Source of the DNA: Staphylococcaceae bacterium UBA6286
GTDB lineage: Bacteria > Bacillota > Bacilli > Staphylococcales > Staphylococcaceae
DNA: 5,697 nucleotides
Assembly (NCBI GenBank): GCA_002438305.1
Contig: DJUI01000007.1
Coordinates: forward strand, 5,502-11,198
Direction of reading: 5' to 3'
Positions 1 to 5,697 of this stretch are shown one piece after another. Position 1 is the stretch's first letter, and every line of letters begins with the position of its first letter. The position numbers and the translations under genes were made by a program. Under the pieces are notes generated by a model, which saw nothing but the letters and a program-made list of their open reading frames with translations, searched no databases and was not told the DNA's origin.

Positions 1-992
1 CGGAATTAGTCATTGAACGCGTCCCTTCTATTGAGATGGTTCGTATGGTATCAAGTGGCACAGAAGCAACATTGGCCGCTCTGCGACTTGCCCGTGGATA
101 TACTGGAAGAAATAAAATCCTGAAGTTCATCGGCTGTTATCACGGTCATAGTGATAGTCTGCTCATTAAAGCAGGTTCAGGCGTAGCGACATTAGGACTG
201 CCTGATTCACCAGGCGTTCCTAAAGGGACCGCTGAAAATACAATCACTGTTCAATACAATGATTTGGAAGCGGTCAAAACAGCATTTGACAAATACGGTG
301 ATGATATTGCTGCCATTATTGTTGAACCTGTGGCCGGTAATATGGGCGTTGTACCGCCGGCTGAAGGATTCCTGGAAGGACTGCGTCAAGTGACCACTGA
401 TTTCGGTGCGTTATTGATTTTTGATGAAGTGATGACAGGATTTCGTGTCGGTTATCACTGTGCTCAAGGCTATTTCAATGTGACGCCGGACATCACTTGT
501 CTCGGTAAAGTTATCGGCGGAGGTCTACCAGTTGGTGCGTTTGGCGGTAGACGTGACATTATGGAACGGATTGCGCCGGCCGGTGATATTTATCAGGCGG
601 GGACTTTGAGTGGGAATCCACTCGCGATGACTGCTGGTTATTATACTTTGAGTCAGTTGACGGAAGACAGTTATCAGTACTTCAATTCACTTGGCGATCA
701 GCTTGAAGCAGGACTGAAAGAAGTGTTTGCAAAACACGATGTACCGATTACTGTTAATCGCGCAGGTAGTATGATCGGTTATTTTTTAAACGATCGCAAT
801 GTCATGAACTTTGAGACTGCCAGCCAGTCAGATTTAAAGTTATTCGGTCGTCTATATAAAGAAATGGCGGCAAATGGAGTCTTTCTGCCTCCGTCTCAAT
901 TTGAAGGCTTATTCCTTTCAACCCAGCATACAGCAGAAGATATCGAAAAAACTTTAGCAGCATTTAATCATGCTCTCCATACCGTCAAATAA
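1..992 (+). CDS. hemL: Glutamate-1-semialdehyde 2,1-aminomutase, 5'-truncated by window edge
   Basis: This PLP enzyme converts glutamate-1-semialdehyde to 5-aminolevulinate, the last step of the C5 route into haem, in the cytosol. The open frame runs from base 3 (first codons E-L-V-I-E-R) to TAA at 990-992, giving 329 residues. The family is about 428 long, so roughly 100 N-terminal residues lie outside the window, and the ATG at 36 is internal. Counting from the first visible codon, I see SSGTEA (17-22, phosphate-binding region), YHGH (46-49), FDEV with the Asp that pairs with the PLP ring nitrogen (Asp 141, codon 423-425), and the Schiff-base lysine in GKVIGGG (Lys 169, codon 507-509), then GTLSGNP (200-206). 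All are intact. Staphylococci often carry a second paralogue elsewhere; the position beside valS suggests this is the hem-operon copy, though the other hem genes are out of view. A terminator follows 9 bases after the stop. Confidence 0.97.
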   Translation, partial: ELVIERVPSIEMVRMVSSGTEATLAALRLARGYTGRNKILKFIGCYHGHSDSLLIKAGSGVATLGLPDSPGVPKGTAENTITVQYNDLEAVKTAFDKYGDDIAAIIVEPVAGNMGVVPPAEGFLEGLRQVTTDFGALLIFDEVMTGFRVGYHCAQGYFNVTPDITCLGKVIGGGLPVGAFGGRRDIMERIAPAGDIYQAGTLSGNPLAMTAGYYTLSQLTEDSYQYFNSLGDQLEAGLKEVFAKHDVPITVNRAGSMIGYFLNDRNVMNFETASQSDLKLFGRLYKEMAANGVFLPPSQFEGLFLSTQHTAEDIEKTLAAFNHALHTVK

Positions 993-1001
993 AGATTTCT
1001 T

Positions 1002-1044
1002 AAATGAAAATCACTTTTTTATTATGTGATTTTCATTTTTTTTT
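1002..1044 (+). terminator. Intrinsic terminator of hemL (hem operon)
   Basis: A perfect 13-bp inverted repeat (1002-1014 with 1026-1038) encloses an 11-nt T-rich loop. Its 3' arm runs into a nine-T tract (1036-1044). It begins 9 bases after the hemL stop, so the haem operon most likely ends here. The stem is AT-rich, which is normal for this group. Confidence 0.88.
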
Positions 1045-1053
1045 GTGAAAGAT

Positions 1054-1078
1054 GTTTATATTTATGATTAAAGGCAAT
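1054..1078 (+). promoter_or_regulatory. Possible SigB-type promoter for the 127-residue protein gene
   Basis: GTTTAT at 1054-1059 and GGCAAT at 1073-1078 are 13 bases apart. This resembles the general-stress SigB pattern GTTTWW-N12-15-GGGWAT with one mismatch in the -10. No equally good SigA pair is present: TATGAT at 1063-1068 is a good -10, but its nearest -35-like TTGTGA (1043-1048) is only 14 bases away. The assignment rests on pattern matching in an AT-rich stretch and is weak. Confidence 0.3.
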
Positions 1079-1086
1079 ATTAATCA

Positions 1087-1103
1087 TGTAAATCAAATTT
1101 ACA
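1087..1103. repeat. 17-bp palindrome, candidate operator or 5'-UTR hairpin
   Basis: The perfect inverted repeat TGTAAAT-CAA-ATTTACA has 7-bp arms around a 3-bp centre. It lies just downstream of the putative -10 element and 12 bases before the Shine-Dalgarno sequence of the 127-residue gene. That is where a repressor would block transcription, or where a weak hairpin would form at the 5' end of the mRNA. I do not match it confidently to a known regulator; the arms are not those of Fur, Zur or PerR boxes. In AT-rich DNA a 7-bp arm could also occur by chance. Confidence 0.4.
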
Positions 1104-1129
1104 AAAAAATTTAATGGAGGTTTTCTAAT

Positions 1130-1513
1130 ATGGCTAACAATAATAATAACAACAGAAATGTCAATGACAAAGATGTTATCTATGATTCAGAAAAAGATCG
1201 TCACGTGACACATCAAGCGGACGGTACTACAAATCGTGAGGGAGACCGTGTGCGGGAAACTCGCGATAACGCAGATCATGTACATCGTGAAGAGCCGAAG
1301 AAGAAGAGTCCATGGCCTTGGTTAATTCCTTTATTACTTCTACTTCTTGCTATTCCATTAATTATGAGCATGTGTAATAATGACGAAGATGATAAAAATG
1401 AAGATGAAACAACGACAGAAGAAGCAACAACAGAAGAAGATGCTACAACAGAAGAAGCTTCTGTAGTAACATTTGATTTAGCTTCAATCGTTAACTTTGA
1501 TCTTGCATCTTAA
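1130..1513 (+). CDS. Low-complexity single-pass membrane protein of unknown function (127 aa)
   Basis: I do not recognise this gene. The ATG at 1130 is set by GGAGG at 1116-1120, 9 bases upstream. Residues 3-8 are six Asn. Residues 9-60 are strongly hydrophilic, rich in Asp, Arg and His, and end in a KKK cluster (57-59). Residues 62-81 form one hydrophobic segment (PWPWLIP, then six Leu). After Cys82 comes an acidic tail (83-93), then three Thr-Glu units, TTEEA, TTEEDA and TTEEA (95-110). Two tandem eight-residue units, VVTFDLAS and IVNFDLAS, close the protein at 112-127. The positive-inside rule predicts a cytoplasmic N-terminus and an external C-terminus; there is no cleavable signal peptide. 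Good translation signals and flanking terminators support a real, monocistronic gene. It could be an envelope-stress or cell-surface accessory protein, but that is only inference from composition. Confidence 0.82.
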   Translation: MANNNNNNRNVNDKDVIYDSEKDRHVTHQADGTTNREGDRVRETRDNADHVHREEPKKKSPWPWLIPLLLLLLAIPLIMSMCNNDEDDKNEDETTTEEATTEEDATTEEASVVTFDLASIVNFDLAS

Positions 1514-1519
1514 CAACAT

Positions 1520-1557
1520 AAAAAACTGTGAAGTGATTCACAGTTTTTTGTTTTTTT
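1520..1557 (+). terminator. Intrinsic terminator of the 127-residue protein gene
   Basis: A 13-bp stem (1520-1532 with 1537-1549) is capped by a GTGA tetraloop of the GNRA type. It is followed by T-rich sequence: six T (1544-1549), one G, then seven T (1551-1557). It starts 6 bases after the stop. Six A at 1520-1525 give a U-tract on the other strand too, so it may act bidirectionally as a second stop for the convergent small gene. Confidence 0.9.
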
Positions 1558-1565
1558 AAATCATT

Positions 1566-1600
1566 AAAAAATTCCGGTTCTCTATAAGAACCGGAATTTT
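1566..1600 (-). terminator. Intrinsic terminator of the minus-strand small ORF
   Basis: A perfect 14-bp inverted repeat (1568-1581 with 1587-1600), including TTCCGGTTCT, has a 5-nt loop CTATA. Read on the minus strand it begins 4 bases after the small gene's stop and ends in a six-T tract (complement of 1566-1571). On the plus strand only four T follow before a G, so I assign it mainly to the minus-strand gene, with bidirectional action possible. Confidence 0.82.
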
Positions 1601-1604
1601 GTTG

Positions 1605-1706
1605 TCAAAATAACATATTTAATAATAAAGTCAGAATTATGGATAACACAATTGAAATGATAATTGAGAACAAACAGCCGGTTGATCCACCTGCAAATCT
1701 TATCAT
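1605..1706 (-). CDS. 33-residue hydrophobic small membrane protein, unknown function
   Basis: On the minus strand ATG (1706-1704) opens a 33-codon frame ending in TGA (1607-1605). Upstream is a near-ideal Shine-Dalgarno, GAGGAGGT (AGGAGG is the complement of 1713-1718), 6 bases from the ATG. The protein begins MIRFAGGSTGCLF; from residue 11 to 33 it is almost wholly hydrophobic (Ile, Leu, Val, a few Ser), enough for one membrane helix. Arg3 is the only charged side chain, so an N-in orientation is likely. A terminator lies 4 bases past the stop. Start signal, frame and terminator together make a deliberate transcription unit likely despite its size. It is convergent with the 127-residue gene and divergent from the AbrB-family gene. 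I cannot assign a function; a type I toxin-like peptide or a small regulator of a membrane complex are possibilities only. No minus-strand promoter was convincing. Confidence 0.75.
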   Translation of the reverse strand: MIRFAGGSTGCLFSIIISIVLSIILTLLLNMLF

Positions 1707-1741
1707 CTGATACCTCCTCATTGCTTCTTTCAATATCAATA

Positions 1742-1753
1742 GCCTGCCTGCCT
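1742..1753. repeat. Short tetranucleotide repeat (GCCT x3) in the divergent intergenic region
   Basis: Three GCCT units stand between the divergent small gene and the AbrB-family gene, followed by six T (1755-1760). The tract falls where the -35 element of the plus-strand promoter would be expected and inside any minus-strand promoter. Three copies are too few to call a phase-variable repeat. The rest of 1707-1801 holds the small gene's Shine-Dalgarno and the -10 described separately. Confidence 0.35.
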
Positions 1754-1772
1754 CTTTTTTAAACAAGTTTGG

Positions 1773-1778
1773 TACAAT
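1773..1778 (+). promoter_or_regulatory. Probable -10 element for the AbrB-family gene
   Basis: TACAAT matches five of six bases of the SigA -10 consensus. No good -35 is seen at normal spacing; CTGCCT at 1748-1753 is 19 bases away and poor. Transcription from here would start near 1785 and give a leader of only about 17 nt, with the AAAGGAAG Shine-Dalgarno (1786-1793) close to the 5' end. Confidence 0.4.
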
Positions 1779-1801
1779 AATAGTTAAAGGAAGTGAATTC
1801 T

Positions 1802-2854
1802 ATGCGCCAGCTATTGTTAATATGTTCAGCAGTCATTGGAGGGTATCTCCTGATGACAGCTGGAATGATTTTGCCGTGGCTGTTCGGTCCGATGATTGCT
1901 GCTGTACTTTTCAGCAAGTTTTCTAAGAAACAGATCATCTGGCCGAAGATACTCGGAAATCTAGGTCTTTTCATACTTGGTGCACAAATCGGCGCAACCT
2001 TCACTAAGGAAGTCGTAATGGATATTAAATATGATGCAGTCAATATTATATTATTGAACATTCTGTTGCTGGCAGCGGCTGTATTGCTCTCCTTGCTATT
2101 TGCAAAAATGGTCGACTGCACATTTGAGACCGCACTGTTAAGTTCAATACCAGGTGCGCTCAGTCAAATGATTATCATGGCTGAAGAAAACGATAGAGCA
2201 AACTTACTGATAGTGACACTGTCACAGACCTCCCGCTTATTATTTGTCATTATTATCGTGCCGTTGGTCAGTTCTCTTAACGCATCTGAAACGACGCAAG
2301 CCGCTGCAGAGCACGTATCTTCTGTCTTTCACATGCTCAGTCTCTCTGAAATATTGATGATCGCTGCTCTAGCTTTAGCGCTCTATTTGTTAATGAAGAA
2401 AATACATTTTCCGGTACCAGAGCTGCTTGCACCTGTTTTTGCGATCATCGGATGGAATTTATCAACAGAGCTGACATTTTCGATACCGTACGTGTGGATT
2501 GCCGGGGCACAGGTGATGTTCGGTATTAGAATCGGCCTGCAGATATATAGTCTGTCCAACCAGCTGTCCATCCGATTATTTGCCGGTATAGTGATCCAGA
2601 ATCTATTACTGGTTGGAGCAACTATAGTGATCGTAATCCTCTTCACCCGGTTCACCGTGCATCCTTTCAATGATTTGTTCTTAAGTGCAGCACCAGGCGG
2701 GATGGCTCAAATTATTGTCGTCGGGCTTGAAACACGAGCGAATGTCGCGATGATATCAAGCTATCATATATTTAGAATTTTTTTCATTCTGCTGATTATT
2801 GCACCGCTCGTCCAATATATTCTCAATAAACGACAGATTGACAACTCTTTTTAA
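1802..2854 (+). CDS. AbrB-family (PF05145) polytopic membrane protein with internal duplication
   Basis: This 350-residue protein is almost entirely membrane helices (about nine to eleven). It matches the family annotated as AbrB or putative ammonia monooxygenase, a name with little experimental support; it is unrelated to the DNA-binding AbrB of Bacillus. Two homologous halves are visible. IPGALSQ (116-122), then DRAN (131-134), SRLL (144-147) and VPLV recur as APGGMAQ (297-303), TRAN (311-314), FRIF (324-327) and APLV, 181 residues apart. The conserved P-G-x-x-x-Q in each half suggests a paired, transporter-like site, but the substrate is unknown. I chose ATG 1802 because AGGA at 1788-1791 sits 10 bases upstream; the in-frame GTG at 1793 lies within that Shine-Dalgarno. 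There is no terminator directly after the stop, so transcripts probably run into the valS T-box leader. Identity is firm at family level, function open. Confidence 0.88.
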   Translation: MRQLLLICSAVIGGYLLMTAGMILPWLFGPMIAAVLFSKFSKKQIIWPKILGNLGLFILGAQIGATFTKEVVMDIKYDAVNIILLNILLLAAAVLLSLLFAKMVDCTFETALLSSIPGALSQMIIMAEENDRANLLIVTLSQTSRLLFVIIIVPLVSSLNASETTQAAAEHVSSVFHMLSLSEILMIAALALALYLLMKKIHFPVPELLAPVFAIIGWNLSTELTFSIPYVWIAGAQVMFGIRIGLQIYSLSNQLSIRLFAGIVIQNLLLVGATIVIVILFTRFTVHPFNDLFLSAAPGGMAQIIVVGLETRANVAMISSYHIFRIFFILLIIAPLVQYILNKRQIDNSF

Positions 2855-2866
2855 ATCAGCTACTAT
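2838..2866 (+). promoter_or_regulatory. SigA promoter of valS, overlapping the end of the AbrB-family gene
   Basis: A perfect -35 TTGACA (2838-2843) lies inside the last codons of the upstream gene. After a 17-bp spacer comes TACTAT (2861-2866), four of six against the -10 consensus. Transcription should begin near 2873, some 16 bases before the first T-box stem, leaving a leader of about 256 nt. Position, spacing and the leader that follows make this the best promoter in the window. Confidence 0.82.
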
Positions 2867-2872
2867 TAAATC

Positions 2873-3100
2873 AAATTCATATCATTACCGGGAAGAGTAA
2901 ATCAATGCTGACTTTTAGAGAGTACAGGTCTGGTGAAACTGTGCAGTGACGTTGATTGAAGGTAGCCCGCTCGTCTCTTCTACTGAAATTACAGTAAGTA
3001 GAAGCGTGTAAGAGCGTTAATCTTATTGAGTGCAGCTTCGGCTGAATTTAGGTGGTACCACGAGATTATTCCCGTCCTATTGATTAGGACGGGTTTTTTT
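2873..3100 (+). promoter_or_regulatory. T-box riboswitch, valine specifier (GUA), controlling valS
   Basis: The leader senses uncharged tRNA-Val. Stem I can form with CGGG/CCCG (2889-2892 with 2966-2969) below and ATCAA/TTGAT (2901-2905 with 2952-2956) above the specifier loop. That loop holds AGTA (2896-2899) opposite GAA (2958-2960), the family's usual loop-E pairing partners, then the valine codon GTA (2962-2964) and a purine. The apical part (2917-2944) has AGAG and TGGTGAAA around a GTACAG/CTGTGC helix, resembling the AG-bulge and distal loop that touch the tRNA elbow. A hairpin at 2977-3004 and a CAGC-TTCG-GCTG hairpin (3033-3044, UUCG tetraloop) follow. The T-box proper is AGGTGGTACCACGAG (3050-3064); its TGGT (3053-3056) complements a tRNA ending ACCA. 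TAGG (3049-3052) can pair with CCTA (3076-3079), forming the antiterminator at the terminator's expense. The pairings were read by eye. Confidence 0.95.
3071..3100 (+). terminator. Regulated T-box terminator upstream of valS
   Basis: CCCGTCCTA (3071-3079) pairs perfectly with TAGGACGGG (3085-3093) around a 5-nt loop, followed by seven T (3094-3100). The 5' arm overlaps the antiterminator's 3' strand, so pairing is mutually exclusive. It halts transcription when tRNA-Val is charged and probably also ends read-through from the AbrB-family gene. Confidence 0.95.
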
Positions 3101-3128
3101 ATATTAAATTTTAACTGGAGGTTAACAG

Positions 3129-5697
3129 ATGGACACTAAATATAATCCTAAGCTAGTTGAAGAAGGAAGATATAAAGAATGGGTAGATCAAGAATTATTT
3201 AAAGCGGAAAGTGGTTCCGATAAAAAACCTTTTACTATTGTAATTCCACCGCCGAATGTGACAGGAAAACTTCATATCGGCCATGCCTGGGATACAACAC
3301 TTCAGGATATCATCACGCGAATGAAGCGGATGCAGGGATACAATACATTGTACTTACCAGGCATGGATCATGCCGGTATCGCAACGCAGGCAAAAGTAGA
3401 AGCTAAGCTGCGTGAGGAAGGTATTTCCCGTCACGATATTGGGCGCGATAAATTTTTAGAACATACGATGGAATGGAAAGAGGAATACGCAGGTTTTATC
3501 CGTGAACAATGGGCAAAGCTTGGTCTTGGACTAGATTATTCGCGTGAACGCTTTACACTTGACGAAGGATTGTCAGAAGCGGTACGTGAAGTATTCGTAA
3601 ACATGTACAACAAAGGTTTGATCTATCGTGGTGAGCGTATTATCAACTGGGATCCTGCTGCACGAACAGCGTTAAGTGACATCGAGGTCATCCATGAAGA
3701 AATCGAGGGTGCCTTTTATCATATCAATTATCCGCTCGCTGATGGCAGTGGTGTCATTGAGATTGCTACGACTCGTCCGGAGACGATGCTTGGAGATACA
3801 GCTGTCGTTGTTCATCCGAATGATGAGCGATATCAGCATATGATAGGAAAGACCGTGAAGTTACCAGTAGTCGGCCGTGAAATTCCTGTCCTAGGAGATG
3901 ACTATGTTGAGATGGAATTTGGAACAGGAGCTATGAAAGTAACGCCTGCTCATGATCCGAATGACTTTGAGATCGGTAATCGTCATAACCTGGCACGAAT
4001 CAATGTCATGAATGAAGACGGGACGATGAATCAGCTGGCCGGTCAATACGCTGGGATGGACCGTTTTGACTGCCGCAAACAGTTGATTGACGACTTAAAG
4101 GCGAGTGGGGAACTTGTCAAAGTCGAAAAACATGTGCATCAAGTCGGTCATAGTGAACGAAGCGGAGCGATTGTTGAACCTTATCTTTCCACACAGTGGT
4201 TCGTAAAAATGGCGCCGCTCGCTGACCAGGCATTAGCCAACCAGCAGACTGATGACCGTATAGACTTTATTCCTCAGCGATTTGAAGGGACATTCAATCG
4301 CTGGATGGAAGGGATCCATGACTGGTGTATCTCTCGTCAACTATGGTGGGGACATCAAATACCCGCCTGGTACCATAATGAAACCGGTGAACTCTACGTC
4401 GGTCAAACTGCACCGGCAGACAGTGAAAACTGGACGCAGGATGAGGATGTTCTGGATACTTGGTTCTCAAGTGCGTTATGGCCGTTCTCCACACTCGGCT
4501 GGCCCGATATTGAAGCAGCAGACTTCAAAGAATTTTATCCGACGAATGTACTCGTGACAGGATATGATATTATCTTCTTCTGGGTAGCACGAATGATATT
4601 CCAGGGACTTGAATTCACTGATCGACGACCATTTGATCAAGTGCTGATTCATGGACTTGTGCGGGCGGAAGATGGCCGTAAGATGAGTAAGTCTCTTGGT
4701 AATGGAGTAGATCCAATGGATGTCATCGATACGTACGGTGCAGATGCGCTGCGTTATTTCCTTGCCACTGGGTCTACCCCGGGACAAGACCTGCGCTATT
4801 CTACTGAAAAAGTAGAGGCGACCTGGAATTTCATCAATAAGATATGGAATGCCTCTCGTTTCAGCCTGATGAATATCGGCGATGATTTCACAGTAGCTGA
4901 CATTCGCCTGGATGGAAATAAATCAGTGGCTGACAAATGGATATTAACACGACTCAATGAAACGATAGAAGAAGTCACACGACTGGCTGACAAATATGAA
5001 TTCGGCGAAGTCGGACGCAGTCTTTATAACTTCATCTGGGATGATTTCTGTGACTGGTACATTGAAATGAGTAAAATACCGATGAATAGTGACGATGAAG
5101 AAGCGAAGCACACAACACGGTCTATTCTTGCCTATACATTGGATCAGATCATGCGTATGCTTCATCCGTTCATGCCGTTTGTCACTGAAGCCATCTGGCA
5201 GAACTTGCCTCACGAAGGAACGTCGATTGTGACAGCCAGCTGGCCGGTCGTCAAAGAAGAGCTCTCTGATGATTCTTCCAAACAAGATATGGAGCAGCTG
5301 ATGGAAATCATTCGCGCTGTACGTACGGCCCGTAATGAAGTCAATACTCCGATGTCAAAAGAAATTCCAATGATTGTGAAGACCAATCATGATCAAGTGA
5401 CGACACAACTTGAAGAGAACCGGTTCTATCTGGAACGTTTCTGTAATCCTTCAGAACTTGTCATTGCTGAGAATCCTGAAGTGACTGACAAAGCCATGAC
5501 TATTCCAGTGACTGGGGCAGAAGTGATTCTACCGCTTGAAGGCCTGATTGATATGGATAAAGAACGGGCGCGTCTGACAAAAGAACTTGAGAAATGGCAG
5601 AAAGAACTTGACCGAGTGAACAACAAACTGGCAAATGAAAGATTTGTTTCAAAAGCACCTGAAAAAGTCATCAATGAAGAAAAAGAGAAGCAGGTCA
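3129..5697 (+). CDS. valS: Valyl-tRNA synthetase, 3'-truncated by window edge
   Basis: This class I synthetase attaches valine to tRNA-Val in the cytosol. GGAGG (3117-3121) lies 7 bases before the ATG. The frame stays open for 856 codons to the window end; homologues are near 876 residues, so about 20 C-terminal residues are missing. Catalytic signatures are intact: [13 protein letters not shown] with HIGH at 49-52, and KMSKS at 518-522. The inserted editing domain, which hydrolyses Thr-tRNA-Val, shows TTRPET (214-219) and [17 protein letters not shown] (265-281). [10 protein letters not shown] (443-452) and TGYDIIFFW (477-485) are typical of the family. The anticodon-binding region begins near DKWILTRLN (about 602), and the end visible from about 810 is the charged coiled-coil arm of ValRS. 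No frameshift or damaged motif was seen. Expression is under the T-box leader just upstream. In staphylococci folC usually follows, but that is outside this window. Confidence 0.98.
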   Translation, partial: MDTKYNPKLVEEGRYKEWVDQELFKAESGSDKKPFTIVIPPPNVTGKLHIGHAWDTTLQDIITRMKRMQGYNTLYLPGMDHAGIATQAKVEAKLREEGISRHDIGRDKFLEHTMEWKEEYAGFIREQWAKLGLGLDYSRERFTLDEGLSEAVREVFVNMYNKGLIYRGERIINWDPAARTALSDIEVIHEEIEGAFYHINYPLADGSGVIEIATTRPETMLGDTAVVVHPNDERYQHMIGKTVKLPVVGREIPVLGDDYVEMEFGTGAMKVTPAHDPNDFEIGNRHNLARINVMNEDGTMNQLAGQYAGMDRFDCRKQLIDDLKASGELVKVEKHVHQVGHSERSGAIVEPYLSTQWFVKMAPLADQALANQQTDDRIDFIPQRFEGTFNRWMEGIHDWCISRQLWWGHQIPAWYHNETGELYVGQTAPADSENWTQDEDVLDTWFSSALWPFSTLGWPDIEAADFKEFYPTNVLVTGYDIIFFWVARMIFQGLEFTDRRPFDQVLIHGLVRAEDGRKMSKSLGNGVDPMDVIDTYGADALRYFLATGSTPGQDLRYSTEKVEATWNFINKIWNASRFSLMNIGDDFTVADIRLDGNKSVADKWILTRLNETIEEVTRLADKYEFGEVGRSLYNFIWDDFCDWYIEMSKIPMNSDDEEAKHTTRSILAYTLDQIMRMLHPFMPFVTEAIWQNLPHEGTSIVTASWPVVKEELSDDSSKQDMEQLMEIIRAVRTARNEVNTPMSKEIPMIVKTNHDQVTTQLEENRFYLERFCNPSELVIAENPEVTDKAMTIPVTGAEVILPLEGLIDMDKERARLTKELEKWQKELDRVNNKLANERFVSKAPEKVINEEKEKQV

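Noticed and set aside
1364..1378. Cys82 at the end of the hydrophobic segment as a lipoprotein lipobox.
   Set aside because: The residues before Cys are M-S-M; position -1 should be Gly, Ala or Ser, and the segment is preceded by 61 hydrophilic residues, unlike a lipoprotein signal peptide.
1605..1706. Small hydrophobic protein as a type I toxin-antitoxin pair.
   Set aside because: The size fits, but I see no antisense RNA promoter or typical charged C-terminus, so the idea is not supported beyond hydrophobicity.
1793..1801. Upstream GTG start at 1793 for the AbrB-family protein (353 aa).
   Set aside because: The GTG sits at the edge of the AAAGGAAG Shine-Dalgarno itself, leaving no spacer; ATG 1802 has proper spacing.
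1759..2121. 120-codon minus-strand open frame across the start of the AbrB-family gene.
   Set aside because: It is antisense to a clear coding region, has no plausible Shine-Dalgarno or recognisable domain, and runs across the divergent promoter region.
1802..2854. DNA-binding transition-state regulator AbrB.
   Set aside because: The protein has no SpoVT/AbrB swapped-hairpin domain; it is a polytopic membrane protein that only shares the name.
4282..5674. Several open frames of 65-113 codons, mostly antisense, within valS.
   Set aside because: ValS is intact and continuous across the whole stretch with all family motifs; these are shadow frames.

Overview
The window comes from a low-to-moderate GC Gram-positive genome. 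Its HemL and ValS proteins read very much like those of Staphylococcaceae (Staphylococcus, Mammaliicoccus, Macrococcus and relatives), and a Bacillota-type T-box leader precedes valS. I cannot name the genus from the sequence alone. Nothing looks recently transferred: there is no insertion sequence, phage gene, CRISPR array, tRNA or rRNA.

Layout, left to right. (1) Positions 1-992 hold the 3' three-quarters of hemL, normally the last gene of the hemAXCDBL haem-precursor operon, closed by a strong intrinsic terminator (1002-1044). (2) Positions 1054-1557 hold a monocistronic unit: a possible SigB-like promoter, a 17-bp palindrome, a 127-residue single-pass membrane protein of low complexity (1130-1513), and a terminator. 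(3) On the opposite strand, positions 1605-1706 encode a 33-residue hydrophobic small protein with an excellent Shine-Dalgarno sequence and its own terminator, convergent with the 127-residue gene. (4) Divergent from it, positions 1802-2854 encode a 350-residue polytopic membrane protein of the duplicated AbrB/PF05145 family. (5) Positions 2838-3100 hold a SigA-type promoter overlapping the end of that gene, then a complete T-box riboswitch with a valine (GUA) specifier, a T-box sequence and a terminator. (6) Positions 3129-5697 hold valS, cut by the window end about 20 codons before its expected stop.

The two ends are conserved housekeeping: tetrapyrrole synthesis and valyl-tRNA synthesis, with the synthetase induced when tRNA-Val is uncharged. 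The roughly 2 kb between them is a slot for small and poorly characterised membrane proteins. The least described items are the 33-residue minus-strand protein, the 127-residue protein with its duplicated FDLAS C-terminal motif, and the palindrome in front of it. I see no convincing sign of a new multi-gene defence or biosynthetic system.
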